A stretch of DNA of 64,000 bases from Ceratotherium simum simum (GCF_000283155.1 NW_004454240.1:3943088-4007087), one strand, 5' to 3'. Shown: positions 11,021 to 23,107, counted from the stretch's first letter. Notes: generated from the letters alone by a model not told the origin. Numbers and translations: made by a program.

Positions 11021-11660
11021 ATATTGTTGGGGAAAATTAAAAGTAAAATCTCCTGCTAACTTAGGAAATCCTTTTCATAAATGTAGAAGAGAAAGAAAAC
11101 CGTTTATTGAATAAGCATTAAACCAAACTGGGATGTAAATGACAGACAATCCACTACTGAGATTGCAAAGACAGAAATCTCACACTTTTATATAGCCAAG
11201 TAGATGCAATTCCTTGTGTACATGTTCCAAGATATCTTATCCTCAAGTAAAATGACTTGAGAGCGCTACTTGCTACACATAGTTCACCCAAAATGCACCT
11301 GGTAATTGAGGTGGCCATGCGATAGTAATTGCCTTTACCCAAAGGAAAAAATAAAACTTTTCTTATCTCTATGACAAGCAGGCAATTAAGACTTGAAATA
11401 AGGCACCTAGGCTAAACTAAGCAGGGCAACAGGGAGGTAGGACCTATCTTTCTTGATGTTAATATTTCAAAGAGGTGGCTCCCAGACCCTTAAGAAAAAT
11501 ATTCCTGGGTAGTAATACTGGCAAGAGGCTGATTTAGCTTTTACAAAGATTTGCATACATATCAAAGGGACAGAAGGCAGCTTTACAATTACAAATTTTC
11601 TCAAGGAAATAACTAAGAAAAGGGAGAGGTGAAAAGGTCTTTCCCTTGTAGCAACCAGGA
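11020..11660. other. Unassigned, possibly an old LTR
   Basis: A compositionally uniform block of about 640 bases between two L1 fragments. It looks like an interspersed repeat (possibly an LTR of an ancient retrovirus) but I cannot name the family. The open frames in it are short. Confidence 0.3.
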
Positions 11661-12011
11661 ACATTCAATCCTTCAATATATCACATATTTATCTATTCAT
11701 TTCCTTATTAATGGGCATGTAGGCTGCTTCTGATTTTTCATTATTGCCAAAAATATGCCAATGAACGTCTTCATATATGCTTTCCTGGGAAATGTGCAAG
11801 AGTTTCTTAGGTAATGAGCATTTTTAACATTACCAGAAATTTCTAAATTGCATTCCTAAATGGCTATGCCCATTTATACTTTCACCAACAAATATGAGAT
11901 TCTCCATTTATCCACATCATCATTAACATTTGATACTGTCATACCTTAAAAGTTTTACCAATCTGTTGGGTATGAAATGGAATCTTATTATTGCTTAATT
12001 TTTGTTTTCCT

Positions 12012-12260
12012 GTTTTTTTTTTTTTTTCATGAGGAAGATCAGCCCTGTGCTAACATCTGCCAATCCTCCTCTTTTTTTGCTGAGGAACACTGGCCCTGGG
12101 CTAACATCTGTGCCCATCTTCGTCCATTTTACATGGGACGCCACCACAGCATGGCTTGCCAAGCGGTGCGTCGGTGCGTGCCGGGGATCCGAACCGGCGA
12201 ACCCCAGGCCACTGCACCGGAGCACGTGCACTTAACGGCTTGCGCCACCCGGCCGGCCCC
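12012..12260 (-). mobile_element. ERE SINE (short form)
   Basis: Minus orientation. The + strand has oligo-T, CATGAGGAAGATCAGCCC, the short-form body, and ends CCACCCGGCCGGCCCC. The flanks share AATTTT..TTTCCT-type sequence compatible with a degraded target duplication. Confidence 0.9.
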
Positions 12261-12770
12261 AATTTTCCTAACTGTTAAGTGAGCATTTTACAATATGTTT
12301 ATTGGCCATTCGTATTTCCCCTTTTTTGAATTGTCTTTTTTTGTGTGTATTTGCCCATTTTTCTTTTGAGTTGTTGCCCTTTATTATTGATTTATAAGTG
12401 TTATTTGTATATTCCAGAAATTAATCCTTTATCTGTTAAATATGTTACAAATAATTTCCCCCTATTCTTTGACTCCTTCATTGCACAACCACTTTGTTGA
12501 CTTTCTCTCCTTTTTCATTTTGTTTATCATATCTTCTGTCATAGATGTTTTTAACTGTTAAATATATCATATTTTCCTTTATTATTTGTGCTTTTTGCAT
12601 ATTATTTAAAAATTATTTCCTACACTGAAATTAGAAAGATATTTTCTTGTTTCTTCTACATATTTCAAAGGTTTGCTTTTCACGTTTAGGTCATAATCCA
12701 TCTAGTTTTCTTTTTTGTGTATGGTGTGAGGTAGGTATCTAAATTTTTATATGGGTAGCCAATTGTCAAA

Positions 12771-13195
12771 ACTTTTTTTTTTAATTGAGGTAACATTGGT
12801 TTTTAACATTGTGTAAGTTCCAGGTGTACAACTTTATAGTTAGACATCTGTATATACTACAACACGATCACCCCCAAAATTCTAGTTTCCATCCATCACC
12901 ACATAATTGACCCCCTTTACACATTTCGCCCACCCCCCACCCCCCTTCCCTTCTGGTAACCACCAGTTTGTTCTCTCTGTCTATGAGTTTGTTTTTGTTT
13001 TGTTTGTTTGTTTGTTTTTGTATTCCACATATGAATGAAATCATACGGTATTTGTCTTTTCGTGTTGTCATAAATGGTAAGATTTCATTCTTTTTATGGC
13101 TGGGTAGTATTTCATTGTATATATATATACCACATCATCTTTATCCATTCATCCGTTGATGGACTTTTAGGTTGTTTCCATATCTTAGCTATTGT
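12771..13195 (-). mobile_element. 5'-truncated L1 3' end nested in older L1
   Basis: Begins on + with oligo-T and the L1 3' UTR phrase GAGGTAACATTGGTTTTTAA, and runs to TTAGGTTGTTTCCATATC. The flanks GTCAAAACTTTT (left) and GTCCAACATCTTTT (right) look like a diverged target duplication. The host L1 resumes at 13196. Confidence 0.75.
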
Positions 13196-14267
13196 CCAAC
13201 ATCTTTTATGTAATAAAATATATCCTTGTTGTGCTGGATTTTTGATGTCTCCTCTGTCATATACTAATTTTGTATATGTATATGGATCTGTTTCTGGGCT
13301 TTCTGTTTCTCTTCCATCTGACTATTTGTCTCTCCCTGCACCTATACTGTCTTAATTATTATAGCTCATGACAAGTCTAGCCTATTGATAGGGAGGGTCT
13401 GATCAAATTGTTTTTCAATACTTTCCTAACTATTGTTGGACTGGTACTTCTGTATGGAATGACTGAGTTTATCAAGTTCCATAAAAAATCCTACTGATTA
13501 GAATTGCATTGAATTTATAGATTGAGAGAATTGACCCCTTATGATACTGAGTTTTTTCATGTCTGGAAATAGGTGATTGTTTCATTAATCAGGGGCTATT
13601 TGTGTCTTTCAGTATTGTTTAAAAAATTTTTATATAAAATACATGCACTTTTTTCTTAATTTCAAGGTAGCTTATTCTTTTAGTTGCTTTAATTAATTCC
13701 TTTAAACTATATTTTATAATTGTTTATTTTTGACATATAGGAATTCTATTGATTTTTATATGTTGATCTTGTATCCAGTAACTTTGATGAACTTAATAGT
13801 TCCAATGGTTTGCCTATAGATTTGCTTGGATTTTCAAAGTAGTAAACCATGTCACCTGTAAACATTCACAATTTTAAGACTTTTTTCCCCAACCTTTATA
13901 CTTAATATTCCTTTTTGTCTAACTGCAGTGGGTAGGATCACCATACAATGTTTATTAGTAAGAGGGGCACCCTGGACTTGATCCATACTTTAATGGGAAT
14001 GCTTCCAAAATTACACCATTAAGTCTGATGTTTGATGCTTTTGGTAGATAGTAGTTGTCAGGTTAAGAAAGTTCCTTTCTAGTATGAGGCTGCCTTTTTT
14101 TTTCTTTTTGGTAATAATGATCATGAATGAGTGTTGCATGTTTGTCAAATGCTTTTGTGTATCCTCAGTCTGTAAATATGGTAAATTACACTAATAGATT
14201 TTATAATGTAGAATTATCCTTGAAGTCTTAGAATAAACCTTATTTGAACATGATGTATAGTGACCTT

Positions 14268-14827
14268 TGTTTTTTTCTTTCAGTTTTATTGAAACATAAT
14301 TGACATATGGCAGTGTATAAGTTTAAAGTGTACAGCATAATAACTTGACTTACATATATTGAAAAATGAATACCACAATAAGTTTAGTTAACATCCATCC
14401 CTATATATATAGTGATGTATATATATACACCCACAAAAAAAAGAGAGAAAAAATATTTTTTTCTCTGTGATAAGAACTTTTAGGATCTATTCTCTTAGCA
14501 ACTTACAACTTTCAAATAGACCATACAGCAGTGTTAATTATAGACATCATGTTGTACATTACATCCCTAGTACTTATTTATCTTATAACTGGAAGTTCGT
14601 ACCTTTTGACCACCTTCATCCAATTCCCCCTCCCTCAACCCCCTGCCTTTGGTAACCACAAATCTGATCTCTTATTCTATGAGTTTGGGTTTGTTTGTTT
14701 GTTTATTTGTTTTTAGATTTCACATATGGGAACATACAGTATTTGTCTTTCTCTGTCTAACTTATTTCACTTAGCATAATGCCCTCAAGGTCTATCCATG
14801 TTGTTGCAAGTAGCAGGATATCCTTCT
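14268..14827 (-). mobile_element. 5'-truncated L1 3' end nested in older L1
   Basis: An L1 3' UTR (TTTTATTGAAACATAATTGA) and the ORF2 end in minus orientation. Target duplications TATAGTGACCT (14256-14266) and TATAGTGACTT (14828-14838) flank it, and the host L1 reverse transcriptase sequence continues on both sides. Confidence 0.8.
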
Positions 14828-14937
14828 TATAGTGACTTTCTTACGCATTGCTTATTCGCCAATATTTCGTTTAGGATTTTTGTATCTATCTTCATGAATG
14901 AGATTAGTCAAAAATTTTCTTTCCTTGTATGTTTTAT

Positions 14938-15330
14938 CACTCATTCATTCAACAAGTATTTATTGAGTCCATACTGTGTTCCATGTACTGTTCTAGTAAA
15001 TGGGGATATAGTAGTGAATAAAATAGATAAAAATCTTTGCTCTCATGAAGCTTATATTCTACTAGGGAGAAGATAGACCATAAACAAGATAATTAATTAA
15101 ATATATAGTTTGTTAGATGTGCTGTGCTAACGTGTGCTGTGTTTTGATGTGCAATGTGTTTATGCTAATGATAAAAAATAAGCAGGAATGGGGATAGGGT
15201 GTGTATATGTGTGTATCTAGGGGATATGAAATCTTAGATAAGGATTTATAAAGAAGGCTCTCTGAAAAGGTGACATTTCAGTAAAGACATCCAGAGGAAG
15301 GGAAGTTATAATGGCCCCGAAGTGGGCATG
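14938..15330. repeat. Ancient mammalian interspersed repeat
   Basis: Starts ATTCATTCAACAAGTATTTA and continues through TACTGTGTTCCATGTACTG. Shorter copies are at 43598-43690 and 45636-45735. This is a very common mammalian repeat motif; I do not assert the family. Confidence 0.6.
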
Positions 15331-15744
15331 TTTCTGGTGGATTTAAGGAACAAAAGGAAGCCATTGTGGCTAGAACTGGTTTTGCTATTAGGCCAATAAA
15401 TAATTGGATAGCTTTCCATTTTTTTGTCTGTTTAGTTTTTTTTTTTTTAAATAGACGTCATAATAGTTTATAACATTGTGAAATTTTAGTTTTACATTAT
15501 TGTTTGTCACACACCATATAAATGCATCCCATCACCCCTTGTGCCCACCCCTCACCCTCTTCCCCCTGGTAACCACCAAACTGTTTTCTCTCTCTGTGTG
15601 TGGGTTTATCTTCCACATATGAGTGAAATCGTGAGGTGTTTATCTTTCTCTGTCTGGCTTATTTCACTTAACATAATACCCTCCAGGTCCATCCACGTTG
15701 TTGCAAATGGGACAATTTTGTCTTTTTTATGGCTGAGTAGTATT

Positions 15745-15753
15745 CCATTGTGT

Positions 15754-15794
<41 letters not shown>

Positions 15795-15860
15795 CACACA
15801 CACAATGGAATATATATAGATAGATAGATAGATAGATAGATATAGATATATATATATACA
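15745..15860. repeat. Compound TG / GATA microsatellite with inverted arms
   Basis: A (TG)n run (15750-15787) is followed by (CA)n, then GATA repeats (15815-15840) and TA-rich sequence. The L1 words flanking the TG run, TATTCCATTGTGTGTGTA (15741-15758), reappear inverted at 15791-15810 with one extra CA unit. A hairpin or cruciform is possible. Confidence 0.9.
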
Positions 15861-15902
15861 CACACACCATGTCTTCTTTATCCATTCATCAGTCGAGGGA
15901 CA

Positions 15903-16550
15903 CTAGGGTTGCTTGCACTTCTTGGCTATTGTGAATAATGCTGCAATGAACGTAGGGGTGCATAAGCCTCTTTGGATTGTTGATTTCAGGTTCTTTGGAT
16001 AAATACCCAGCAGTGGGATAGCTGGATCATAAGGTATTTCTATTTTTAATTTTTTGCAGTATCTCCATACCATTTTCCACAGTGGCTGCACCAGTTTGCA
16101 TTCCCACCAGCAGTGATTTAGGGTTCCCATTTCTCCACAACCTCTCCAACATTTGTTTTTTTTTGTCTTGGTGATTATAGCCATTCTAACGGGTATAAGG
16201 TGATATCTTGGTTTAGTTTTGATTTGCATTTCCATGATGAGTACTGATGTTGAACATCTTTTCATATGTCTATTCGCCATCTGTATATCTTCCTTGGAAA
16301 AATGTCTGTTCATATCCTCTGCCCATATTTTGATCAGGTTGTTTGTTTTTCCGTTGTTCAGTTGTGTGAGTTCTTTATATATTATAGAGATTAACTCCTT
16401 GTTGGATATATGATTTGCAAATGCTTTCTCCCAGCTGGTGGGTTGTCTTTTCGTTTTGATCCTGGTTTCATTTGCCTTGCAGAAGCTCTTTAGTCTGATG
16501 AAGTCCCACTTGTTTATTTTTTCTTTTCTTTCCCTTGTCCGAGTAGACAT
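15903..16550 (-). pseudogene. L1 ORF2 C-terminal region, 215 open codons
   Basis: Minus-strand open frame with L1 ORF2 C-terminal signatures: [20 protein letters not shown], then [20 protein letters not shown] and [10 protein letters not shown]. The cysteine-rich segment is complete. The frame is open longer than in most copies here, so this L1 is among the younger ones, but it is fragmentary and has no start of its own. Confidence 0.85.
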
Positions 16551-17043
16551 GGAATTGGAAATGATCCCTCTATGACTGATGCCAAAGAGTGTACTGCCTG
16601 TATTTTCTTCCAGGAGTTTTATAGTTTCAGTTCAAGTCTTTGATCCATTTTGAGTTAATTTTTGTGTATGGTGAAAGAAAATGGTCTACTGTCATTCTTT
16701 TGCATGTGGCTGTCCAGTTTTCCCAGCACCATTTATTGAAGAGACTTCCTTTCTCCATTTTATGTTCTTAGCTCCTTTGTCAAAGATTAGCTATCCATAG
16801 ATGTGTGGTTTTGTTTCTGGGCTTTCCATTCTGTTCCATTGATCTGTGTGTCTATTTTTGTACCAATACCATGCTGTTTTAATTATTATAGCTTTGTAGT
16901 GTGTTTTGAAGTCAGAGATTGTGATGCCTCCAGCTTTGTTCCTTTTTCTCAGGATTCATTTATCTTCAAGATCTTTTTTTGACCCATATGAATTTTAGTA
17001 TTCTTTGTTCTATTTCCGTGAAGAATGTCATTGGGATTCTGAT

Positions 17044-17664
17044 TCAGATTGCATTGAATCTGTAGATTGCTATAGGTAGAATGGACATTTTAACTATGTG
17101 TATGCTTCCAATCCATGTGCATGGGATGTCTTTCCATTTCTTTATAACATCATCAATTTCTTTCAATAATGTCTTGTAGTTCTCATTGTATAGGTCCTTC
17201 ACCTTCTTGGTTAAATTCATTCCTAGATATTTTATTCTTTTTGTTGTGATTGTAAATGGGATTGTATTCTTGAGTTCTCTTTCTGTTAGTTTGTTATTAG
17301 AGTATAGAAATACAACTGAGTTTTGCAAGTTGAGTTTGTACCCTGAAACTTTGCTGTAGTTGTTGATTATTTCTAATAGTTTTCCAGTGGATTCTTTAGG
17401 GTTTTCTATATATAAAATCATGTCATCTGCAAACAGCAAGAGTTTCACTTCTTCACTGCCTACTTGGATTCCTTTTTCTTGCCTAATTGTTCTGGCTAAA
17501 ACCTCCAGTACTATGCTGCATAAGAGTGGTGAGAGTGGGCACCTTTGTCTTGTTCCTTTTCTCAGAAGAATGGTTTTCAGTTTTTCCCTCTTGAGTATGA
17601 TGTTGGTTGTGGGTATGTCATATATGGCCTTTATTATGTTGAGGTACTTTCCTTCTATACCCAT
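17044..17664 (-). pseudogene. L1 ORF2 reverse transcriptase core, 206 open codons
   Basis: Minus-strand frame containing the catalytic box [15 protein letters not shown], preceded by [20 protein letters not shown] and followed by [15 protein letters not shown]. These are the palm motifs of the L1 reverse transcriptase; the FADD aspartates are retained. The upstream part of the domain is separated from it by the ERE at 17668-17912. Confidence 0.9.
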
Positions 17665-17667
17665 TTT

Positions 17668-17912
17668 TTTTTTTTTTTGGTTAGGAAGATCGGCCCTGAG
17701 CTAACATCTGTTGCCAATCTTCTTCTTTTTGATGAGGAATATTGGCTCTGAGCTCACGTGTGCCCATTTTCCTCTATTCTGTATGTGGGATGCCGCCACA
17801 GCATGGCTTGATGAGTGGTGCATCTGTCCATGCCTGGGATTCAAACCTGTGAATCCCGGGCTGCCTAAGCGGAGCATGCAAACTTAACCACTATGCCACC
17901 AGGTGAGACCCT
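17668..17912 (-). mobile_element. ERE SINE (short form) inside L1 reverse transcriptase
   Basis: Minus orientation, flanked by perfect 16-base target duplications CTTCTATACCCATTTT (17652-17667, 17913-17928). Removing it rejoins the two halves of the L1 reverse transcriptase sequence, so the SINE is younger than the L1. Confidence 0.97.
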
Positions 17913-17915
17913 CTT

Positions 17916-18692
17916 CTATACCCATTTTGTTGAGATTCTTTTTATCATAAATGGATGTTGGAACTTGTCAAATGCTTTCTCTGCATCTATTGAGATGATC
18001 ATCTGGTTTTTATTCTTTGTTTTGTTGATGTGGTGTATCACATTGATTGATTTGTGGATGTGGAACCATCCCTGTGTCCCTGGTATAAATCCCACTTGAT
18101 CATGGTATAGGATCTTTTTAATGTATTGCTGTACTTGATTTGCCAATATTTTGTTGAGGATTTTTGCATCTATGTTCATCAGTGATATTGGCCTGTAATT
18201 TTCCTTCTTTGTATTGTCTTCGCCTGGCTTTGGTATCAGGGTGATGTTGGCCTTGTAGAATGTGTTAGGAAGTGTTCCATCTTCCTCTGTTTTTTGGAAT
18301 AGTTTGAGAAAGATAGGTATTAATTCTTCTTTGAATGTTCGATAAAATTCTCCAGAGAAGCCATCTGGTCCTGGACTTTTATTTTTTGGGAGGTTTTTGA
18401 TTACTGTTTCAATCTCTTTATTTGTGATTGGTCTATTCAGGTTCTCTATTTCTTCTTGATTCAGTTTTAGGAGGTTGTATGAGTCTAAGACTTTATCCAT
18501 TTCTTTTAGATTGTCCAATTTGTTCGCATATAGCTTTTCATAGTATTCTCTTATAATCCTTTGTATTTCTGTGATATCCATTGTAATTTCTCCTCTTTCA
18601 TTTCTAATTTTATTTATTTGAGCCTTCTGTCTTTTTGTCTTAAGTAGTCTGGCTAAGGATTTCTCAATTTTGTTTATCTTCTTATAGAACAA
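17916..18692 (-). pseudogene. L1 ORF2 N-terminal reverse transcriptase part, 258 open codons
   Basis: Minus-strand frame with [40 protein letters not shown] and [19 protein letters not shown], the first conserved blocks of the L1 reverse transcriptase. It ends at the ERE target duplication. It is the longest open L1 frame of this element. Confidence 0.9.
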
Positions 18693-18897
18693 TCTCTTTG
18701 TTTCATTGATCCTTTCTATTGTTTTTTTTTGGTTTCAATTTCATTTATTTCTGCTTTAGTTTTTATTATTTCCCTCCTTCTGCTGACTTTGGATTTTGTT
18801 TGTTCTTCTTTTTCTAATTCTGTTAGGTATAGTTTAAGGTTGCTTATTTGTGATTTTTCTTGTTTGTTAAGGTGGGCCTGTATTGCTAGTTTCCCTC

Positions 18898-19362
18898 TTA
18901 GGACCACATTTGCTGCATTCCATATGATTTGGTATGGTGTATTTTCATTTTCAATGTCTCCAGATATTTTTTGATTCCTCCTTTAATTTCTTCAGTGATC
19001 CAGTGGTTGTTCAGTAGCATGTTGTTTAGTCTCCAGATGTTTAGCACTTTTCCAGTGGTTTTCTTGTAGTTGATTTCCAGTTTCATAGCATTATGGTTGG
19101 AAAAGATGCTTGTTATGATTTCAATCTTCTTAAATTTATAGAGGCTTGCCTTGTTTCCCAACATATGGTCTATCCTTGAGAATGTTCCATGTGCACTTGA
19201 GAAGAATGTGTAATCTGCTGTGTTTGGATGGAGTGCTCTATATATAACTATTAAGTCCATTTCGTCTAGTTTTTCATTTAAGTCCACTGTTTCCTTAATG
19301 ACTTTCTGTCTGGATGATCTATCCATTGATGTAAGTGGGGTGTGAAGATCCCCTACTATCAT
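18898..19362 (-). pseudogene. L1 ORF2 endonuclease C-terminal part
   Basis: Minus-strand frame with the endonuclease motif FSRIDHMLG (the IDH catalytic pair retained) and a later FSNHNAMKLEI. In active L1 endonucleases the latter carries an SDH triad, so the aspartate is changed to asparagine here. The N-terminal catalytic part is absent because the element is 5'-truncated at 19411. Confidence 0.8.
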
Positions 19363-19429
19363 TGTCTTGTTAATATCTTCTTTTACGTTTGTTAATAGTT
19401 GCTTTATGTACTAGCTTTCCATTTTTTAA

Positions 19430-21010
19430 AAAAACTTATTAATTTGAAATAATTATAGATTAACAGGAAATTGCAAAGATAGTACAGAAATGTCCATTGT
19501 ACCTTTCATTCATTTTATCCCAATGTTTATATCTTACATAATTATAATAGCAAAACCAGGAAACTGGCATTGGTACAATGTGCATGTATAGTTCTATGTA
19601 TTTTATCACATGTGTAGATTTGTGTGACTATAACCTCAATCAAATTATATAACTAGTCCATTGCCACAAAGATCTCTTTACTCCTTTATATTCACACCCA
19701 CCCACCTCCCTGCCACCATCCTTATCCCCTGGCAACCAAGAATATGTTCTCCATCTTTATATTTATGTCATTTTGCGAATGCTATATGAATGGAATTGTA
19801 CAATATATGACCTTTGGAGATTGACTTTTTTTTTTTTTACTCAGCATAATTCTTTGGATATTCTTTGAAGTTGTTCCATGTATCAATAGTTCATCCGTTT
19901 TCATTTCTGAGCATTATTCTGTAGTATGGATGTACCACAGTTTGTTTAACCAATCACCTGATGAAAGATATCTGGGTGGTTTTCAAGTTTTGACTCCTAA
20001 TAAAGCTGCTATGAATTCACGTACAGAATTTTGGGCAGGCGTATGTTTTCATTTCTCTGGGGTAATTGCCCAGGAATACAATTGCTAGGTTGTATGGTAA
20101 GTGTTTTTTAAGAAACCATCAAACTATTTTCCAGAGTAGTTTTACAATTTTACATTTGCAACAAAAATGTATGAGAGATTTCGTTTTTCTGCATCCTCAC
20201 CAACATTTGGTATTGTCACTATTTTTTATTTTAGCCTTTCTGATAGGTATGTAGTGATATCTCATTGAGGTCTTAATTTGCATTTCTCAAATAGCTAATG
20301 ATGTTGAGAATCCTTTCTTGTGCTGATTTGCCATCCATATATCCTCCTCAGTGAAATATCTCTTCATATCTGTTGCCATTTTCTTATTGGATTGTTTGTA
20401 TTTAATTTTCAATTTGGGGTATTCTTTATATATTCTAGATGTGAGTCCTTTGTGAGCTATGTGGTTTGTAAATATTTTTTCCCAGTCTATAGCTTGTCTT
20501 TTTATTCTCTCAAAAGGGTCTTTTTTTTTTTTTGTGAGGAAGATCAGCCCTGAGCTAACATCCGTGCCAATCCTCCTCTTTGTGCTGAGGAAGACTGGCC
20601 CTGGGCTGACATCCGTGCCCATCTTCCTCCACTTTATATGGGACGCCGCCACAGCATGGCTTGACAAGTGGTGCATTGGTGTGCACCCAGGATCCAAACC
20701 CCGGGCTGCCGCAGTGGAGCGTGCACACTTAACTGCTACACCACTGGGCTGGCCCTCAACAGGGTCTTTTGAAGAGAAAAATTTACAATTTTGATGAAGT
20801 TCAGTTTATAGAGTTTTTTTTATATCATGCTTTTGGTATCACATCTAAGAACTCTTCAGCAAGGACTAGGACCTAACGATTTTCTCCTAAAAAACTTATT
20901 GTTTTAGGTTTAAGTCTGTGATCCATTTTGAGTTAATTTTTGTATAAGATGTGAGGTTTTGGTTGAGGTTAATTTTTATGCTTCATGTTCCATGGCACTA
21001 TTTGTTGAAA
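19430..21010 (-). mobile_element. Old L1 3' part, antisense
   Basis: Begins with the old-L1 3' UTR phrase TTGAAATAATTATAGATTAA and continues into C-terminal ORF2 (19900-20500 and 20755-21010). A similar 3' UTR recurs at 47285. An ERE interrupts it at 20522-20754. Confidence 0.7.
20522..20754 (-). mobile_element. ERE SINE (short form)
   Basis: Minus orientation. Target duplications CTCAAAAGGGTCT (20509-20521) and CTCAACAGGGTCT (20755-20767) differ by one base. The host is the old antisense L1. Confidence 0.93.
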
Positions 21011-21320
21011 AAGCTATCCTTTCATTCAATTGCTTTTACACTTTTGATAAAAAGTAGTTGCAATAATTTATGTAGATACTCTAGCCTTAATGAGGTGGAG
21101 CATAACTGTCCTCTTCTTAAATTTGGGTGGCACATAGGGATTTCCTTCAAAAGATACAGTATGGAATGGAGGAAAGGAAGAGTAATTTTAGAGTGGAGAA
21201 TTCTGACAAACACTGTCTCTTCCAGGTGATCAATGTCAACATCAATGTCAATGTTAACGATAAGTCATGTTGATAGTATGTACCTGTGATATGACATGAT
21301 GAGAATGACACTTTACTTTT
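21011..21320. other. Unassigned sequence
   Basis: No gene or certain repeat. 21226-21262 contains short direct copies of ATCAATGTCAA-like words. Confidence 0.4.
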
Positions 21321-21720
21321 GTATTTTCCTCCCGAAAACATATAACCCTAGTCTAATCATGAGAAAAACATCAGAAAAGTACTCCTTAAAACTTCATGGT
21401 CATAAAAAACAAGGAAATAATGGGAAACTGTCATAGCTAAGAGGGACCTAAGGAAACATAATTACTAAAGGTAATGTGATATCATGTCTGGGACCTTGGA
21501 AAATAAAAAGGACATTAGGTAAAAAACTAAGGAAATCTGAATAAAGTATGGACTTTAATAATAATCTGTCAATGTAGATTCATTAATTGTAACTCATGTA
21601 CCATATTAATGTACAATGTTAATAATAGGGGAATTAAGTATGAGGTATATGGGAAATCTGTGCTATCTTTGCAATTTTTCTGTAAATCTAAAACTGTTCT
21701 AAAGAAGTTTATTTAAAAAA
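21320..21720 (+). mobile_element. Probable old L1 3' UTR, sense orientation
   Basis: A block resembling a frequent mammalian repeat, with GGACATTAGGTAAAAAACTA and ending TCTGTAAATCTAAAACTGTT followed by TTTAAAAAAA. The A-rich end at the right indicates + orientation, opposite to almost every other L1 here. Assignment to the old L1M group is tentative. Confidence 0.45.
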
Positions 21721-22599
21721 ATCAGTTCAGCATATTCGTTAGGATCTGTTTCTGGGTTTTCTTTTATGTGCTATTGATCTATGAACACCACCACTCCTTC
21801 TTGGTTACTGTTGCTATATAATATGTTCTGAAATCAGGCAAAGTGATTCCTCCCACTTTATTCTTTCCAAAATTGTTTTAGCTATTTTAGTCCCTTTGTC
21901 CTTCCATATAAATTTTAGAATTATTTTGTCTATCTCTCCAAGAAGTCTTGATGGGATTTTAATAGGAATTGCCTTAAACCTGTATATCAATTTGGGAAAA
22001 ATTGACATCTTTACACTGTTGTGTCTTCCAATTCATGAACGTGATAAGTTTCTGAATTTAATATAACTTTGATTTATTTTGTCAGCATTTTGTTGTTTTC
22101 AGCATACAAATCCTGTATATGTTTTGTTAAATTTATGCCTAGGTGTTTCTTTTTTTATTTTTTTGAGTGATTGTAAATAAAATTAGTATTTTTCCACATA
22201 TTCATTGCTTAGTATATGGAAATGCAACTGATGTTTGTATGTTGATCTTGTATTGGCCAACCTTGCTGAACTTGCTTAATTAGTTCTAGGGGTTTTATTT
22301 TAGAGTACTTGGTGTTTTCTACATAGACCATCAGTCATCTGCAAATAGGAACAGTTTTGATATGGTGTAATTTCACTTTCATTCAGTTTAATGTATTTTT
22401 AATTTCCCATGAGATTTCCTTTTTGACCCATAAATTATTTAAGAGTTTGTTGTTTACTTTCTAAGTGTTTGGGAAATTTACTGGTATCTTTCTCTTATTA
22501 ATTTCTAGTTTGATTCTTTTGTGACCAGAGAACACTCTTTGTCAAATTGCAATTTGATTAAATTTTCTGAAGTTGGTTTTATGACCCAGAATATGGTTG

Positions 22600-23107
22600 T
22601 TGTCAGTAGAATAATAGCCCTCCAAAGATGTCCACATCCTAATCCCTGAAATTTGTCAATATGTTATATTACATGGAAAAGGGGAATTATGTTGTAAATG
22701 GAGGTAAGTTTGCCCATGGGTTGACCTTGAGATGGGAGAGTATCCTGGATTATTCAGGTGTGTCCAATGTTTTCACAAGTATCCTTATAAATTAAAGAAG
22801 AGACGGAAAAAAGAGAAGCAGAGATATGGCAGTGTCAGAAAGTCTTGACCTGACATTGCTGACTTTGAAGTTGGAGAAATTTGGCCACAAGTGAAGGAAT
22901 GTTGGTAGGTGGAAGAGGCAAGGAAAGGGATTTTCCCCTAGAGCCTCCACTGGGAGAGCAGCCCTGCCAACACTTTGATTCTAGCCCAGTGAGACCCATT
23001 TTGAACTTTTGGATTCCAAAAATGTAAGATGATACATCTGTGTTGTTTTAAGCTGCTAAATTTGCGGTAATTTGTTATGGTAGTGAAGAGAAAATGAATA
23101 CAGTGGT
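22600..23107 (+). mobile_element. MaLR/ERVL-type LTR
   Basis: Contains phrases typical of mammalian LTR repeats (CCAAAGATGTCCACATCCTA, then ATCCTGGATTATTCAGGTG, then TTAAGCTGCTAAATTTG) and ends near GTAGTGAAGAG. It splits the L1 phrase for CAGAATATGG/TCTATATC. It is a solitary LTR; no internal viral sequence flanks it. Subfamily not asserted. Confidence 0.65.

Larger units (their letters stand above)
11660..14938 (-). mobile_element. Old L1, antisense, with three insertions
   Basis: Minus-strand ORF2, decayed, visible at 11690-12000, 12261-12770, 13196-14267 and 14828-14938. It is interrupted by an ERE (12012-12260) and by two younger L1 3' ends (12771-13195, 14268-14827). The pieces read in order through ORF2 from C-terminal to reverse transcriptase sequence, which supports a single original element. 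Confidence 0.7.
15425..19411 (-). mobile_element. 5'-truncated L1 with 16-bp target duplication
   Basis: A single insertion, well delimited. The direct repeat TAGCTTTCCATTTTTT is present at 15409-15424 and 19412-19427 without mismatch. On the minus strand it runs from within the ORF2 endonuclease domain (19411) through reverse transcriptase and C-terminal domain to the 3' UTR and poly-A (15425). ORF1 and the 5' UTR are missing, the usual result of incomplete reverse transcription. An ERE inserted later at 17668-17912. A large microsatellite has expanded at 15745-15860. Confidence 0.92.

Noticed and set aside
15740..15865. Open frames of repeated Ile/Tyr/Thr/His residues
   Set aside because: Translations of the TG/CA/TA/GATA microsatellite.
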